The notes beneath the pieces are model-generated. The model saw nothing but the letters and a program-made list of their open reading frames with translations, had not been told where the DNA came from and made no database searches. From positions 248,001 to 312,000 of the forward strand of contig NZ_JAPRAQ010000001.1 in the NCBI RefSeq assembly GCF_029989365.1: a stretch of 64,000 bases of DNA, given 5' to 3'. This stretch comes from Bradyrhizobium sp. Arg816. Lineage in GTDB: Bacteria > Pseudomonadota > Alphaproteobacteria > Rhizobiales > Xanthobacteraceae. The stretch's first letter is position 1; every line of letters begins with the position of its first letter. Below, piece after piece: positions 37,391 through 47,559 of the stretch. The translations under genes were made by a program, and so were the position numbers.

Positions 37391-37969
37391 TCAATCTGCT
37401 TCCGGAAAATGCCACCCCTCCCAGGCGTCACGATGCGCGACGCGCTTCCGCGAAGCTGGTCTCGATCGCGCCTGCCTGTCCATCGGCTCAAACCAGCAGC
37501 ACGCCTCGACCGGTCCCTGGAGCTCATTGGGCCTGCGGACTCTCGCGACACGAAGCGAGGGAACTACTCTGGATTTCTCACGCTTGGATCTCACGGACGG
37601 ATGCTCCGCGGCGATCGGCCGCGCATCCGGTGTCGACTTCGCGACCGCGCCGGCCTCCGCGTCGACGGCCGGTCGCCTCGTTCCTTCATCGGACAGATGT
37701 TCGACCAGCGCCATATCGATGGATGGCGGCGAGAGTGTCGGCTGGCTGGTATCCAGGACAACCTTCTCCGGCCATTTGCGCGCGGATGCGATCCGGATGG
37801 TGGCTCGCTCGATGCCGTTCGCCCGATCGGCAATTCTGTCCGGCTGCTTCGGCAAAGACCAGTCAATGATCAGCAGAAGAGCAGCGAGTGCGCCGCCGAC
37901 AACAGCAAAATACCTAGCCATGGGCAAAGCCGATGGCTCCGGCAATCTCGGCAATCTCGATCGACTCAT
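37391..37969 (-). CDS. Hypothetical protein with one membrane helix
   Basis: A 192-residue protein. One hydrophobic helix lies at about residues 18-38 (YFAVVGGALAALLLIIDWSL), followed by a basic, proline-rich tail without a recognised domain. It lies between opgC and the PoxB-like gene on the same strand. A shorter start at ATG 37921 would begin just before the helix. Function unknown. Confidence 0.55.
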   Translation of the reverse strand: MSRSRLPRLPEPSALPMARYFAVVGGALAALLLIIDWSLPKQPDRIADRANGIERATIRIASARKWPEKVVLDTSQPTLSPPSIDMALVEHLSDEGTRRPAVDAEAGAVAKSTPDARPIAAEHPSVRSKREKSRVVPSLRVARVRRPNELQGPVEACCWFEPMDRQARSRPASRKRVAHRDAWEGWHFPEAD

Positions 37970-38036
37970 CACAGCAATGCCTAGCCACTCTCACGCAGTG
38001 CGGCATGCCATGCCACCGCTGGGGGAACGACCTCGA

Positions 38037-39758
38037 CTAGAGGAAGTTTTCCTTCACCATTTCCCAGACGTCGCCTCCGCGACCGTGCAGGACGGCGCGA
38101 GCGGAATAGAGCGCCATCCCGATTGCAGGCTCGACTTGCATGAATGGCGGCATGACGAGCTGCATCGGGTTGACAAGCACGTGCAGGAGCGCAGGTCCCG
38201 GCTGCGCGAGCCAGTCCTTGGCCGCGGTCTCCAGCTCGCTCGCGTTCGAAACGGTCTGGCCCCAGAGACCCAGGGCGCGCGCAACCCCTGCGAAATTCGG
38301 GTTCTTCAACTTCGTGAAAGTGTCGAGCATACCCTCGGCCTTCTGCTCGATCTCGACAAAACCAAGCTTGCCGTTGTCATAGACCGCAATCTTGATCGGC
38401 AACTCCTGCGCGACGATCGTCATCAGGTCTCCGAACAGCATCGAGATTCCGCCGTCGCCGGCCATGCACACGACCTGCCGGCCGGGTTCCGCCTTCTGGA
38501 GCCCAATGGACGACGGCATGCCGTTGGCCATCGTTCCATGAAGCAGGCTCGCGAAAATGCGGCGCTGGCCGTTTCCCTCGATATGGCGATAGGCCCAGGC
38601 GGCCGGGGTGCCGTCGTCGGCCGTGAACAGCGCATCCTTTGCCGCATGGCGACTGATCACCTGCGTCAGATAGCTTCCGGGAATACTGCCATCGTGACCG
38701 GCAGCAACCTTGGCCCGCTCAGCCTCCCTATATTTCGCGTAGCGCTTCAGATACGCGCTTCGGAACGAGGCGTCGGAGCGCTCGACCAGCTTCGGCAGCA
38801 AAGCCTCCATCGTCGCCTTCACATCGCCGACGACGCCCTTCGTGATCGGATGACGTCGTCCGAGATGGGTCGGGTCGATATCGACCTGCACGATCCTGGC
38901 CTTGTCCGGATAGAATTGCCGCCAGGCAAAATCTGCGCCCAGCATCAGCAGCGCATCGCAGTCCAGCAAGGCGTGGTACCCGGCCTCGTTGCCGAGCATC
39001 CCGGTCATTCCGATGTTGTAGGGATTGTCAAACTCGAGAAAATCCTTGGCTCGCGACGTATGCGCGATCGGCGCCTTCAGCCGGTCGGCGACCGCGAGAA
39101 TCTCCTGATGTGCCCCCTGGCAGCCTGAACCACCGTACAGCACGACGTTTTCGCTCGCGTTGAGGATGTCTGCGATCTCATCAAGATCCGTATCGTTCGG
39201 CCTGGTGACGGGCCTGGCTACGTGCACCGCATAGGGGATTTTGTCGTCAACGCTCGAGGCGGAGATATCCGCCGGCACGATCAGTACGGCAACGCCACGT
39301 TTCGCCAAGGCCGTTTGGCAGGCGATCACCGTCTTCCGGCGCGCCTGTTCCGGGGTATGGATCATGTCGCAGAAGACGCTGCAATCCCTGTAGACCTGCT
39401 TGAAGTCGACCTCCTGGATGAAATCGAAGCCCAGTTCGTCGCGAATGATCTGACTTGCGATCAGGATGACGGGCGCACGGTTACGATTGGCCTCGAAGAT
39501 CCCGTTGATGAAGTGCAGGCTTCCAGGCCCGCAGCTGCCGGCGACTGCCGTCAGGCGATCGGCGAGTTGCGCCTCCGCCTGCGCGGCGAATGCTCCCGCC
39601 TCCTCGTGTCTCATCGAGATCCACTCGATCTCGCTTTTTTCGAGCGAGCGGGCGATCAGATTGAGGGTGTCGCCGACGACGCCGTAACAGTGCTTGACGC
39701 CTGCGCTTTGCAAGGTCTCAACAATGATATCCGCGACCAGCTTGCCCATGACATTCAA
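38037..39758 (-). CDS. poxB: Thiamine-diphosphate enzyme, pyruvate dehydrogenase (quinone)-like
   Basis: A 573-residue protein of the PoxB/acetolactate synthase family. The N-terminal domain has MRHEEAGAFAAQAEAQLA with the cofactor-activating Glu, then GSCGPGSLHFINGIFEA. The FAD/central domain follows (180-340), and the C-terminal domain has the thiamine-diphosphate motif GDGGISMLFGDLMTI and later YDN. PoxB oxidises pyruvate to acetate and CO2, passing electrons to quinone. Length fits. The C-terminal membrane-binding segment is not obvious. It is codirectional with the large regulator gene 119 bp upstream. Confidence 0.85.
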   Translation of the reverse strand: MNVMGKLVADIIVETLQSAGVKHCYGVVGDTLNLIARSLEKSEIEWISMRHEEAGAFAAQAEAQLADRLTAVAGSCGPGSLHFINGIFEANRNRAPVILIASQIIRDELGFDFIQEVDFKQVYRDCSVFCDMIHTPEQARRKTVIACQTALAKRGVAVLIVPADISASSVDDKIPYAVHVARPVTRPNDTDLDEIADILNASENVVLYGGSGCQGAHQEILAVADRLKAPIAHTSRAKDFLEFDNPYNIGMTGMLGNEAGYHALLDCDALLMLGADFAWRQFYPDKARIVQVDIDPTHLGRRHPITKGVVGDVKATMEALLPKLVERSDASFRSAYLKRYAKYREAERAKVAAGHDGSIPGSYLTQVISRHAAKDALFTADDGTPAAWAYRHIEGNGQRRIFASLLHGTMANGMPSSIGLQKAEPGRQVVCMAGDGGISMLFGDLMTIVAQELPIKIAVYDNGKLGFVEIEQKAEGMLDTFTKLKNPNFAGVARALGLWGQTVSNASELETAAKDWLAQPGPALLHVLVNPMQLVMPPFMQVEPAIGMALYSARAVLHGRGGDVWEMVKENFL

Positions 39759-39877
39759 CCTTGGCTATGACCGTTCCTGCCACAGCGTGCGCCCACTGTG
39801 CTGTCAGGGCTTGGATCAAAATGCGAGGACTTGAACCCGCCTGCGCAGACGGCGCACGGCTTCGGATGGCGCACCTT

Positions 39878-42745
39878 TCAGCCGACGTCCTCGGCTCCGG
39901 ATCGGAGTTGACCGAGCATTTGAACCGCGCGGTTGCGGGCAGGAAATGAAATTCCGGCCGGCACGCGATCAAGACTCGCGCTGAGATATTCATAAGCTTC
40001 CGGCAAGCGGTCCTGTTTCAGCAACAGCCCGGCCAGGTCCGTCGCGGCCGTCAATTCGAACAGGGTGGCGGATTGGCGTTTGGCCCAGTCGATTGCCGAC
40101 AGCAGGCTTTCTTTGGCGTCGAAATGATCCTCCGCAGATCGAGACGCCAGGATGCGCCCTTTCATCCTGAACAGGGCGGGCATGTGCAACAATTTTCCGG
40201 CGCGCCGCTGTTGCTCGATTGCGTTCGCCGTGAGGGTCAGTGCCTGCTCATGCTCACCAAGATCCGCAAGCGCCTCGGCCAGATCGCAGGTAAAATCCAT
40301 GTTCAGCATCTCTTGATTCTGGACGTGAAGCTCATCCAGAGCACTCTTCAACAATTGGATCGCTTCGATGCGCATGTCCTGAAGAAGCAGCCATTGGCCC
40401 TTCAGGCCAGCCGCTATGGCGCGATATGGCATCAGGGAATGCGCGACGGAGAGCTCACTCAGCTCACCGATGTACTGATCTGATTGACTCAGGTCCGCCA
40501 TGGCCAGAAACACAGGAAGAACCAAAGCCAGGGATCGGCACAACGTGGCGGGGTTGCCTGACCTCTTGGCCTCCTCTCTGGCGCGCCTTGCGTAGTCCAG
40601 CGATTGGTCGAGCAAGCCCCTGTACAGGAGCGAACGTGTCATGCCGACGAGCAGGAAGCTCGTATAATGAAAGAGATATGGTTCCGATCGAGAACGCGGT
40701 CTGGACGCCAGGTGCCGGAGACCGGCTTCGCAATGTAGCTGTGTGGCGAGATGATTTCCCGACAGATGTTCGGAGGCCGCCAGCATTGCTTCCGCCAGCG
40801 CCATGTCGTCGTGAGTTCCCGTTGTCGACGCCAGTTTCTTGCTCCGGGTGGCGATCTCGCTCGCACCTCGGATGTCCATGGTCCAGTGCGAATACATGAA
40901 AAGACCGCTTAGAACCCTCAGCTCCTGAGCTAGATCGCCCTGCTCGACTGCAATATCCAGCGCGTTCGCGAAAGCAATCCGCACGCGTTGATCGCTGCTT
41001 TCGGTATGCATCAAAGCCAGCGGGATTGATGCGGAGATCTCCATGGCGAAGCGGGAGTATTGATGCGGGCTTCCCAGGTCTGCCATTGCGCGCTCGGCCC
41101 ATGCCTGGCACTCGATCAGCAACGACAACTCCAGAAACACCTGTGTGGAAGCGGCGGCCAGTCTCGTTGCCGTCTCGGCATCGCCGCGCGGTCCAAAGCT
41201 CCATTCGAGGGCCGCACGGACGTTGCTCAATTGGTCGGAATAGGCCGCGGCTCTTTCAACGCCTGGCAGGCTCGATAGAGCCTCCCTCAGTGTTTCGAGA
41301 TGTCCGGCGAGGTATTCCGCATGCCGACCGAAGACCATATCGACTTCGTCGTGTTCTTCCAGTTTTTCCAGTGCGTATGCCCGGGTCGTGTTCGGCAGGC
41401 GATACTGCGCCTGCGCGACATCGATCCGAGTTGCTATCAATGACTTCTCGACCAGCCCGGCAACGGCGTCGAAAATATCCTCGACTCCCACACCGGGTTC
41501 ACCGGCGACAGACCGCGCGCCATCGAGGGTGAAATGTCCGACGAAAGGAGCGATGCGTCGAAAGACGATCCTCTCCGCGTCGGACAGCAGATCGTAGCTC
41601 CAATCCAGTGTCGCCTTGAGCGTCCGATGCCTGGCGACTGCCGTTCGATGGCTCAGTCGCAGCAATTCCAGCCGGGACACCAGGAGATCAACCGTGTTCT
41701 CGAGGCCAAGGGCGGCGACCTGCCCCGCGGCCAGCTCGATCGCCAGCGGAATCCCATCCAGCTTTCGGCATATGTCCGAGACGAATGGCGCCTCCTTGTC
41801 GGTGAGAACGACGCGACCTGCCCGCATGGCCACGCGCCGTACGAACAGCTGCACTGCCGGATATCGCAGCACTGCATTTGCAGTCTGCTCCGAGTCGTCT
41901 GGTGGAAAATCGAGAGGAGGAACCCGGCAGCAATGTTCACCCTCGACTTTCAACAATTCCCGGCTCGTGGTCAGAACATGAATCCGTTCCGTTTGCTGAT
42001 AGAGTTGTTCGGCAAGCGAGGCGACCGCCTCGATCACATGCTCGCAGCTGTCGAGTATGATGAGGAGCTTCCGCGACCGGATGAGGTCGACCAGCTCCGG
42101 GCCAGGATCTTTCGATTTGAGTGAAAGCCCCAAGGAGGTCGCAACGGCCGCAGCGACATGGTGAGGATCGGTGAGGCTTTCCAGATCGACAAAATAGATC
42201 TCTCTGCCGATCGCCTGGGCGACGACGCGGCCGACGGCCAGAGCGATGGTTGTCTTGCCGATGCCGCCGGGGCCGAGCAGTGTCACGAACCGGTCATTCC
42301 GAAGCCTGTCGCCGACCTCGGTGACGAGCGTCTCGCGTCCGATCATCATGATCGGTCGCACCGGAAGCCTGCCTTGCCGCCCGGACCTGGCGGTCCTGCT
42401 TTCCGTGGCACCCCCAAGGGAGGCCAATGCGCCGACGAACGAGTAGCCCCGTCCCTTGATGTTTGCGATGTAGCGGTTGCCGAATTGGCCGTCGCCAAGC
42501 GCCTTGCGAATCGCGGCTACGTGGACCCGGATGCTCCCCTCTTCGACCGTCACGTCCGGCCAGACGTGATCGATCAACTCCTGCTTTGCGATCACCTTGC
42601 CGGGGCGCTCGGCAAGGTAGATCAGGATGTCGAGGGCCCTGCTGCCGAGGGACTGCGCCACGCCGTCGCGCCGAAGCGCCCTCTCTTTGCTCGAAAGCTC
42701 GAAGGGGCCAAACAGCAGATTCCCACGAGGCTCGTCGTCAGCCAT
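39878..42745 (-). CDS. Winged-helix STAND ATPase regulator with TPR-like repeats
   Basis: A 955-residue signal-transduction protein. An OmpR/CadC-type winged helix (about residues 8-105, with HVAAIRKAL and IKGRGYSFVG) is followed by an NB-ARC-like ATPase domain with P-loop GPGGIGKTT (158-166) and LLIILDSCEHV as Walker B. The rest is helical, probably TPR-type repeats. The ATG at 42745 is chosen; a GTG four codons earlier is possible. It is divergent from the second regulator at 43006 and upstream of poxB, its likeliest target. Confidence 0.85.
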   Translation of the reverse strand: MADDEPRGNLLFGPFELSSKERALRRDGVAQSLGSRALDILIYLAERPGKVIAKQELIDHVWPDVTVEEGSIRVHVAAIRKALGDGQFGNRYIANIKGRGYSFVGALASLGGATESRTARSGRQGRLPVRPIMMIGRETLVTEVGDRLRNDRFVTLLGPGGIGKTTIALAVGRVVAQAIGREIYFVDLESLTDPHHVAAAVATSLGLSLKSKDPGPELVDLIRSRKLLIILDSCEHVIEAVASLAEQLYQQTERIHVLTTSRELLKVEGEHCCRVPPLDFPPDDSEQTANAVLRYPAVQLFVRRVAMRAGRVVLTDKEAPFVSDICRKLDGIPLAIELAAGQVAALGLENTVDLLVSRLELLRLSHRTAVARHRTLKATLDWSYDLLSDAERIVFRRIAPFVGHFTLDGARSVAGEPGVGVEDIFDAVAGLVEKSLIATRIDVAQAQYRLPNTTRAYALEKLEEHDEVDMVFGRHAEYLAGHLETLREALSSLPGVERAAAYSDQLSNVRAALEWSFGPRGDAETATRLAAASTQVFLELSLLIECQAWAERAMADLGSPHQYSRFAMEISASIPLALMHTESSDQRVRIAFANALDIAVEQGDLAQELRVLSGLFMYSHWTMDIRGASEIATRSKKLASTTGTHDDMALAEAMLAASEHLSGNHLATQLHCEAGLRHLASRPRSRSEPYLFHYTSFLLVGMTRSLLYRGLLDQSLDYARRAREEAKRSGNPATLCRSLALVLPVFLAMADLSQSDQYIGELSELSVAHSLMPYRAIAAGLKGQWLLLQDMRIEAIQLLKSALDELHVQNQEMLNMDFTCDLAEALADLGEHEQALTLTANAIEQQRRAGKLLHMPALFRMKGRILASRSAEDHFDAKESLLSAIDWAKRQSATLFELTAATDLAGLLLKQDRLPEAYEYLSASLDRVPAGISFPARNRAVQMLGQLRSGAEDVG

Positions 42746-43005
42746 GGCTCTTGGCACGGGCTTGGGGTGCTTTTCCTGGATGTTCAGTGGTCCGCGCGAA
42801 ACCCAAGCGTGCGTTCTTGATAGACATCAGCTTGCTTTCGGCTTCACGCGCGAACTTTCAGGGATCAGCACGCGGCGACCGGCAATGCGGACTGCATACA
42901 ACCGACAATGCCCGGCGCTTCCCTCTCGCTGACAGAGATCGTACACTTTCGCCATTGTTTGCATCCCCCGAATGGGGGGAGGACCGACGTGGTTAGGGGG
43001 AGCCC

Positions 43006-45657
43006 TTGATCCAGCCGCACTCCAGCCATCCGGCTCATGGAACGGGCCCCTTGCCCGGCGGGGGGCGGCTGCCATTTCTCGCGACCAAGATCTTGCCGGC
43101 ACGATTCGGTGGGCTGGTCGCGCGCCCCCGGCTCCTCACCATCTTGTCCGAGCTTCTGGCCAAGCGACTTGGCGTCATCAAGGCTCCGGCTGGCTTCGGC
43201 AAGAGCTCACTGGCGGCCACCTGGGCCGAGACGCTCGAGCAAGACGGCAATGCCGTTGCGTGGCTGACGATTGATCCGGACGACGACGAGGCCACGCGGT
43301 TTCTGTTTTACGTTTCGCAGGCCCTGCACCACGCCTGCCCGGACGTCGGCACCGGCGCGATCGGGCTGATTCTCGAGAACAATCTGATCGATCCAACGGC
43401 GATCCTGTCGAGCCTGATCAACGACCTAGCCGAGATCGAGGATGACGTTTACTTATTTCTCGAGGACTATCACTGGGTCAGCGCTTCCCGCATCCATCAG
43501 ACCGTTTCGTATTTTTTGAAGCACGCGCCGTCCCACTGTCACGTGGTGCTGACGACGCGTACCGAACCTGCGCTGCCGCTCGCAACCTTGCGCGCCCAGA
43601 ACCAGCTGATCGAGATCGACGCCGAGGCGCTGCGGTTCGACATGCAGGAGACAAAGGCATTTCTGGACGGTACCAAGCCCGGAGTTCTGGAAATCCTCGA
43701 CATTCAACTCCTGCAGCGCAAGACCGAAGGGTGGCCCGCGGCGCTTCGAATTATCTCCTCCATGCCTTCGCAATCCGGATCCGGCCTGAAGGAGTATGTC
43801 CACAATCTCTCGGGTTCGCAGCGTCCAATCGCCGCCTACTTGACCGAGATGCTAGATGGACTTCCGGTCGAGCTGGTCGACTTCATGCTGCGAACGGCCA
43901 TTCTCGATCGTCTCTCCGGTCCTCTATGCGAAGCCGTGACGGGTTTGGGCTCGAGCCGCGCAATCCTGGCATCGCTTGCCCAGCGCCAAATGCTGCTCAC
44001 GCCGCTCGACAATGACGGTGTCTGGTTTCGCTATCACACGCTGCTTGCCGAATATCTGCGACAGCGGCTAGAGGCGGACCGCGGCATTGAAGTTCCCCAA
44101 CTGCACGGGCGCGCGGCTCTTTGGTATGCCTCCCACGAATTGTGGACCGAGGCGGTCCAGCACGCGATTGCGGCCGGCGCTTCTGACCGTGCAATCGGCT
44201 GGATCAACAATTGCGCCATGGCTTTGATCAAGAGAGGCGATCTCTTCACCTTGCTGGAATGGCAGCGCCAGTTTCCTGACGAGCTCATGCGAGGCCAGTG
44301 CGAGGTCCGGTTGGCGATCGCCTGGGGATTAGCGCTCGCGCTTCGTTTTGACGAGGCCCTGAAGCTCGCAACCGACATCGAAGGTGATATCGCTGCAACG
44401 CCTCTGCCCGATGCGAACCTCCTGTGCGAATGCCAGGCGATCCGCTCGGTCGCCATCGCGCTGAAGGATGACAGCGAGAGCCCGCTGCCCCTGGCGCAGG
44501 ATTGCGTGAACCGTTCATCCGATCCCTGGACCGCGAACGTCGCCTCGAACGTCGTTCGCTTCAGTCATATGAAGGCGGGCAACCTCAAGCAATTCCACGC
44601 GACGCCGTGGATTCCCTATTCGGTCGAGGAGGATCGCAGGAACGTATTTGCCTCGGTGTATCGGCACTGCCTGAACGGGCTCGCAGAAGAGCGGCAGATA
44701 CGTCTCGCGGCGGCAGATGAGCACTATCGCGAGGGCTTTCGGATCGCCGAGCAGGATGTCGGGCCGAATTCAGTTGCCGCGGCGTTGCCTGCAAGCCTGA
44801 TCGCGCGAATCAAGTACGAGCAAGGCCTGCTCGATGAAGCGGAGGCCTGGGTCATCGATCGCGTCCCGCTGATCAATTCGGGGACGATGCTCGACTGCGT
44901 GTGGAGCACTTATTTCGTGATTTCCCGGGTCGCTGCGGCGCGGATGAACTTCGAGCGGGCCCGCACCCTCTTGGAGCGAGCTGAAAATCTCGGCGTCGCG
45001 CGGGATTGGGGCAGGCTCTCGGCCGGCGTGATCGCGGAGCAGGCGCGGCTCTATTTGAACGATGGCCGGCTGGATGAAGCCGCCGCATGCGTCGATCGCC
45101 TCGAACGCCTGGCATGGAAATACCCCGCACCGAGGCCTAGCGCCTGGTCGGAGATTGGATGGTACCACAGATTGACCCGCGCTCATCTGCTGGGCCAGCA
45201 AGCGCATCCCGACGAGGCCATTTCAATCCTGCAACAATTGCAGCACGAAGCCGAAGCCATGGAGCACCGTCAGTTCCTGATCAGCATTGCGATCCGCCAG
45301 TCGGCAGTTCAGCTCGGTGCGGGCAAGGCCGTGGAAGCTGTGAGCCGCTTCCGCCGGGTGCTTGCCGCGTGTTCGGCGGCCGGCCTTTATCAGACCATCG
45401 TGGACGAGGGTCCGGTCGTTTCCGAACTTCTCCGAGTGTCCCGCGAGGGCGGACACGTCAAAGCGGATATGATCCCTTACGTCGATCGGCTCGCGGCGGG
45501 CCTGCAACGGGCACGAGCTGCGTGTCGGAAGCGTCCTGAGCCTGCTGCGGTCAGCGCTCGGGCGAAACTTTCTTGCACATCTGCCGCGCTCGCTGACGGG
45601 CGGGATGCTGGATCAGGAGCTCAAGGAGGAACGTTCGCGCGAGACTCGGGTGGATGA
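43006..45657 (+). CDS. MalT-like STAND regulator lacking its HTH domain
   Basis: An 883-codon frame starting TTG at 43006 with AGGGGG upstream. FLATKILPARFGGLVARPRL and the P-loop APAGFGKSSLA (residues 60-70) are the start of MalT-type regulators, followed by LEDYHWV and TEGWPAALRI and a helical repeat domain to about residue 835. The expected LuxR helix-turn-helix at the end is missing: after about 45500 the frame has no domain, and the other frame encodes an IclR remnant. So DNA binding is probably lost. Confidence 0.75.
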   Translation: MIQPHSSHPAHGTGPLPGGGRLPFLATKILPARFGGLVARPRLLTILSELLAKRLGVIKAPAGFGKSSLAATWAETLEQDGNAVAWLTIDPDDDEATRFLFYVSQALHHACPDVGTGAIGLILENNLIDPTAILSSLINDLAEIEDDVYLFLEDYHWVSASRIHQTVSYFLKHAPSHCHVVLTTRTEPALPLATLRAQNQLIEIDAEALRFDMQETKAFLDGTKPGVLEILDIQLLQRKTEGWPAALRIISSMPSQSGSGLKEYVHNLSGSQRPIAAYLTEMLDGLPVELVDFMLRTAILDRLSGPLCEAVTGLGSSRAILASLAQRQMLLTPLDNDGVWFRYHTLLAEYLRQRLEADRGIEVPQLHGRAALWYASHELWTEAVQHAIAAGASDRAIGWINNCAMALIKRGDLFTLLEWQRQFPDELMRGQCEVRLAIAWGLALALRFDEALKLATDIEGDIAATPLPDANLLCECQAIRSVAIALKDDSESPLPLAQDCVNRSSDPWTANVASNVVRFSHMKAGNLKQFHATPWIPYSVEEDRRNVFASVYRHCLNGLAEERQIRLAAADEHYREGFRIAEQDVGPNSVAAALPASLIARIKYEQGLLDEAEAWVIDRVPLINSGTMLDCVWSTYFVISRVAAARMNFERARTLLERAENLGVARDWGRLSAGVIAEQARLYLNDGRLDEAAACVDRLERLAWKYPAPRPSAWSEIGWYHRLTRAHLLGQQAHPDEAISILQQLQHEAEAMEHRQFLISIAIRQSAVQLGAGKAVEAVSRFRRVLAACSAAGLYQTIVDEGPVVSELLRVSREGGHVKADMIPYVDRLAAGLQRARAACRKRPEPAAVSARAKLSCTSAALADGRDAGSGAQGGTFARDSGG

Positions 45658-45919
45658 TGCGCCAACCACCAAGGCCGAGGTGGAGGAGATGATGGACACG
45701 ATCCGGCGCGACGGCATCAGCCGCTGTCGTGATGCCCTTCTGCCGAACTTCACCTCCCTATCCGCGCCGATCTTCGACCAGGCCGGGCTCATGATCGCGG
45801 CCATCACGATGATGGGACCCATCGGCATTCTCGACGATGATCTGAAAGGCCCGACAGCAACGGCGCTGATCGCGCACGCGCGAGCTCTCTCGGCGACCGC
45901 CGGCTGGCAACCCAACTGA
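45512..45919 (+). pseudogene. C-terminal fragment of an IclR-family regulator
   Basis: This frame is offset from the MalT-like frame it overlaps. It reads LRVGSVLSLLRSALGRNFLA, then RRDGISRCRDALLPNFTSLSAPIFDQAG and GPTATALIAHARALSA, which is the second half of an IclR effector-binding domain. The N-terminal HTH and the first part of the effector domain are absent. An internal ATG at 45605 could give 104 residues, too short to work. The tail is a deletion remnant fused to the end of the upstream gene. Confidence 0.75.
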
Positions 45920-46037
45920 CTCCCTTGGCGCCTTTTATCAGTCCACTTCCATTGCGCTTGCTCATCAGTTCCGCTGACGAATTTTCGTTTCGACGTGCTC
46001 AGTCTCTCCCCGCTCTGAACTCGACCCTTGATTGATT

Positions 46038-46064
46038 TTCGGATAGGCATCCTAGAATTCCGAA
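46038..46064 (-). terminator. Hairpin after the amide operon
   Basis: TTCGGA...TCCGAA outer arms with inner TAGG/CCTA form a hairpin just after the last amidase stop on the minus strand. There is no T-run, so its role as a terminator is weakly supported. Confidence 0.35.
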
Positions 46065-46069
46065 GATCT

Positions 46070-47473
46070 TCATTCGCCGAGGGCGCGTCGCGTGTGCCAA
46101 TCGGTCACTGATTGGAAAGCATATCCAGCGCGGGCAAGGACGCCCTCGGACAGATGCGGGCCGACGAGCTGCATGCTGAGCGGCAACCCGTCCGACGCGA
46201 TACCGTTCGGCAGCGTGATGGTCGGGCTGCCCGAGAAGTCGAACACCGCGGTGAAGCGCAGGATGCTGAGCAGCACATTCGGATCGGCGCCGTATTCGCC
46301 CATCCTGGTCAGCGTTGGGATCGGCACGGGCATGGTGGGAATCAGGAGCAGGTCAATATCGCCAAACAGCGCCGCGAGGCTGCCGCAGAACTTCAACCGC
46401 TCATGATGGATCTGAGCGATCTCGACGCCGCTGATCGATCTGCCCTGCTCGATCAGCTGCGCCAGATCAGGACCGTATTCCGACTTCCGCGACGGATAGG
46501 TCTCGAGATGCGCCTCTGCGGTCTCGATGGAGCACATCGGAATCCACATGCTCACGAGCTTCTCGTAAGCCGGGAACTTGACCTCACGAATATCGGCGCC
46601 GAGGTCCGCAAGCGTACGCTCCGCTTCCAGCAAGGCGGCGACCACCTGCGGATCGATTCCGTTCTGGGTGTAGCTGCGGTCCACGCCAATCCGTAAGCCC
46701 CGGACGCCGTCACCGATCCCGGCCAGATAGTTCGGCACCGGCGCCTGAAGGGCGGTCGGATCATTGACATCTGCGCCCGCGATGACGCCGAGCATGGCCG
46801 CGGCATCGGCCGCGCTCCGACACATCGGCCCGACATGGTCGAGAGAGTCAGCCAGCGGGAAGACGCCGTGGCGGCTCACACGTCCCCAGGTCGGCTTGAT
46901 CCCGGTCAGCCCGCACGTCGCCGACGGAAACCGGATCGAGCCGCCGGTGTCGCTGCCGATCGAGCCAAAGCAAAGTCCCGCCGAAGGCGCCACGCCCGAT
47001 CCGCTTGAGGAGGAGCCGACCCAGTAGTCCGCCCCCCAGGGATTGAGCGGCGCCTGGTCGTCGGGATGATGGCTCGTATAGGCGCCCTCGGTCATTTTTA
47101 GCTTGCCGAGCGTGACGGCGCCGGCGTGTTCGAGCCGGTCCACGATCGTCGCGTTGAAGGAGGGGACGAACCCAGCGTGGATCGTGGTACCTCCAGCGGT
47201 CGGCGCGAAAGTAGTGTAGCAGAGATCCTTCAATCCGATCGGCACGCCGTGCAGCGGCCCGCGCCAGATGCCCTTGGCAAGCTCGGCGTCACAGCGCTTC
47301 GCCTGCGCCATGGCCCGCTCGGCGAGGACAAGCGCGTAGCCGTGAAACTTCTGATCGAGCTTCGCGATCCGGCCCAGCATCACCTCGGTCACTTTCGAAG
47401 GTAGAAGCTCGCCGCGGCGGAACAGCTCGGAGATTTCGATGATCGACTTGTAGTGAATTGGATCTGCTGACAT
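46070..47473 (-). CDS. Amidase signature enzyme, distal paralog
   Basis: A 467-residue amidase. The Ser-cisSer-Lys triad is visible: Lys82 in GLKDLCY, SSSSGSG (154-160) for the cis-Ser, and nucleophile Ser179 in SDTGGSIRFPSA. Motifs and their positions are nearly the same as in the amidase at 54149, including TWGRVSRHGVF, so the two are paralogs. It hydrolyses a carboxylic amide to acid and ammonia. It is the last gene of the amide operon, 86 bp after the SDR gene. Confidence 0.9.
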   Translation of the reverse strand: MSADPIHYKSIIEISELFRRGELLPSKVTEVMLGRIAKLDQKFHGYALVLAERAMAQAKRCDAELAKGIWRGPLHGVPIGLKDLCYTTFAPTAGGTTIHAGFVPSFNATIVDRLEHAGAVTLGKLKMTEGAYTSHHPDDQAPLNPWGADYWVGSSSSGSGVAPSAGLCFGSIGSDTGGSIRFPSATCGLTGIKPTWGRVSRHGVFPLADSLDHVGPMCRSAADAAAMLGVIAGADVNDPTALQAPVPNYLAGIGDGVRGLRIGVDRSYTQNGIDPQVVAALLEAERTLADLGADIREVKFPAYEKLVSMWIPMCSIETAEAHLETYPSRKSEYGPDLAQLIEQGRSISGVEIAQIHHERLKFCGSLAALFGDIDLLLIPTMPVPIPTLTRMGEYGADPNVLLSILRFTAVFDFSGSPTITLPNGIASDGLPLSMQLVGPHLSEGVLARAGYAFQSVTDWHTRRALGE

Positions 47474-47559
47474 CTGACAGCCCTGCTGTTATCGGAAACG
47501 GCTTCGCCCACCGGCGCCGCAGACGGCCCGGTCTCGTGATTGCGCTGCTCAATAAGCGC

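Noticed and set aside
39805..39840. GGACTTGAACCCG resembles a tRNA 3' end on the minus strand
   Set aside because: Only three T-stem pairs form and no matching 5' acceptor half lies within 100 bases; not even a clear remnant.
45605..45919. 104-codon frame as an independent gene
   Set aside because: It is only the end of an IclR effector domain; similarity continues upstream of its ATG in the same frame, so it is a remnant.
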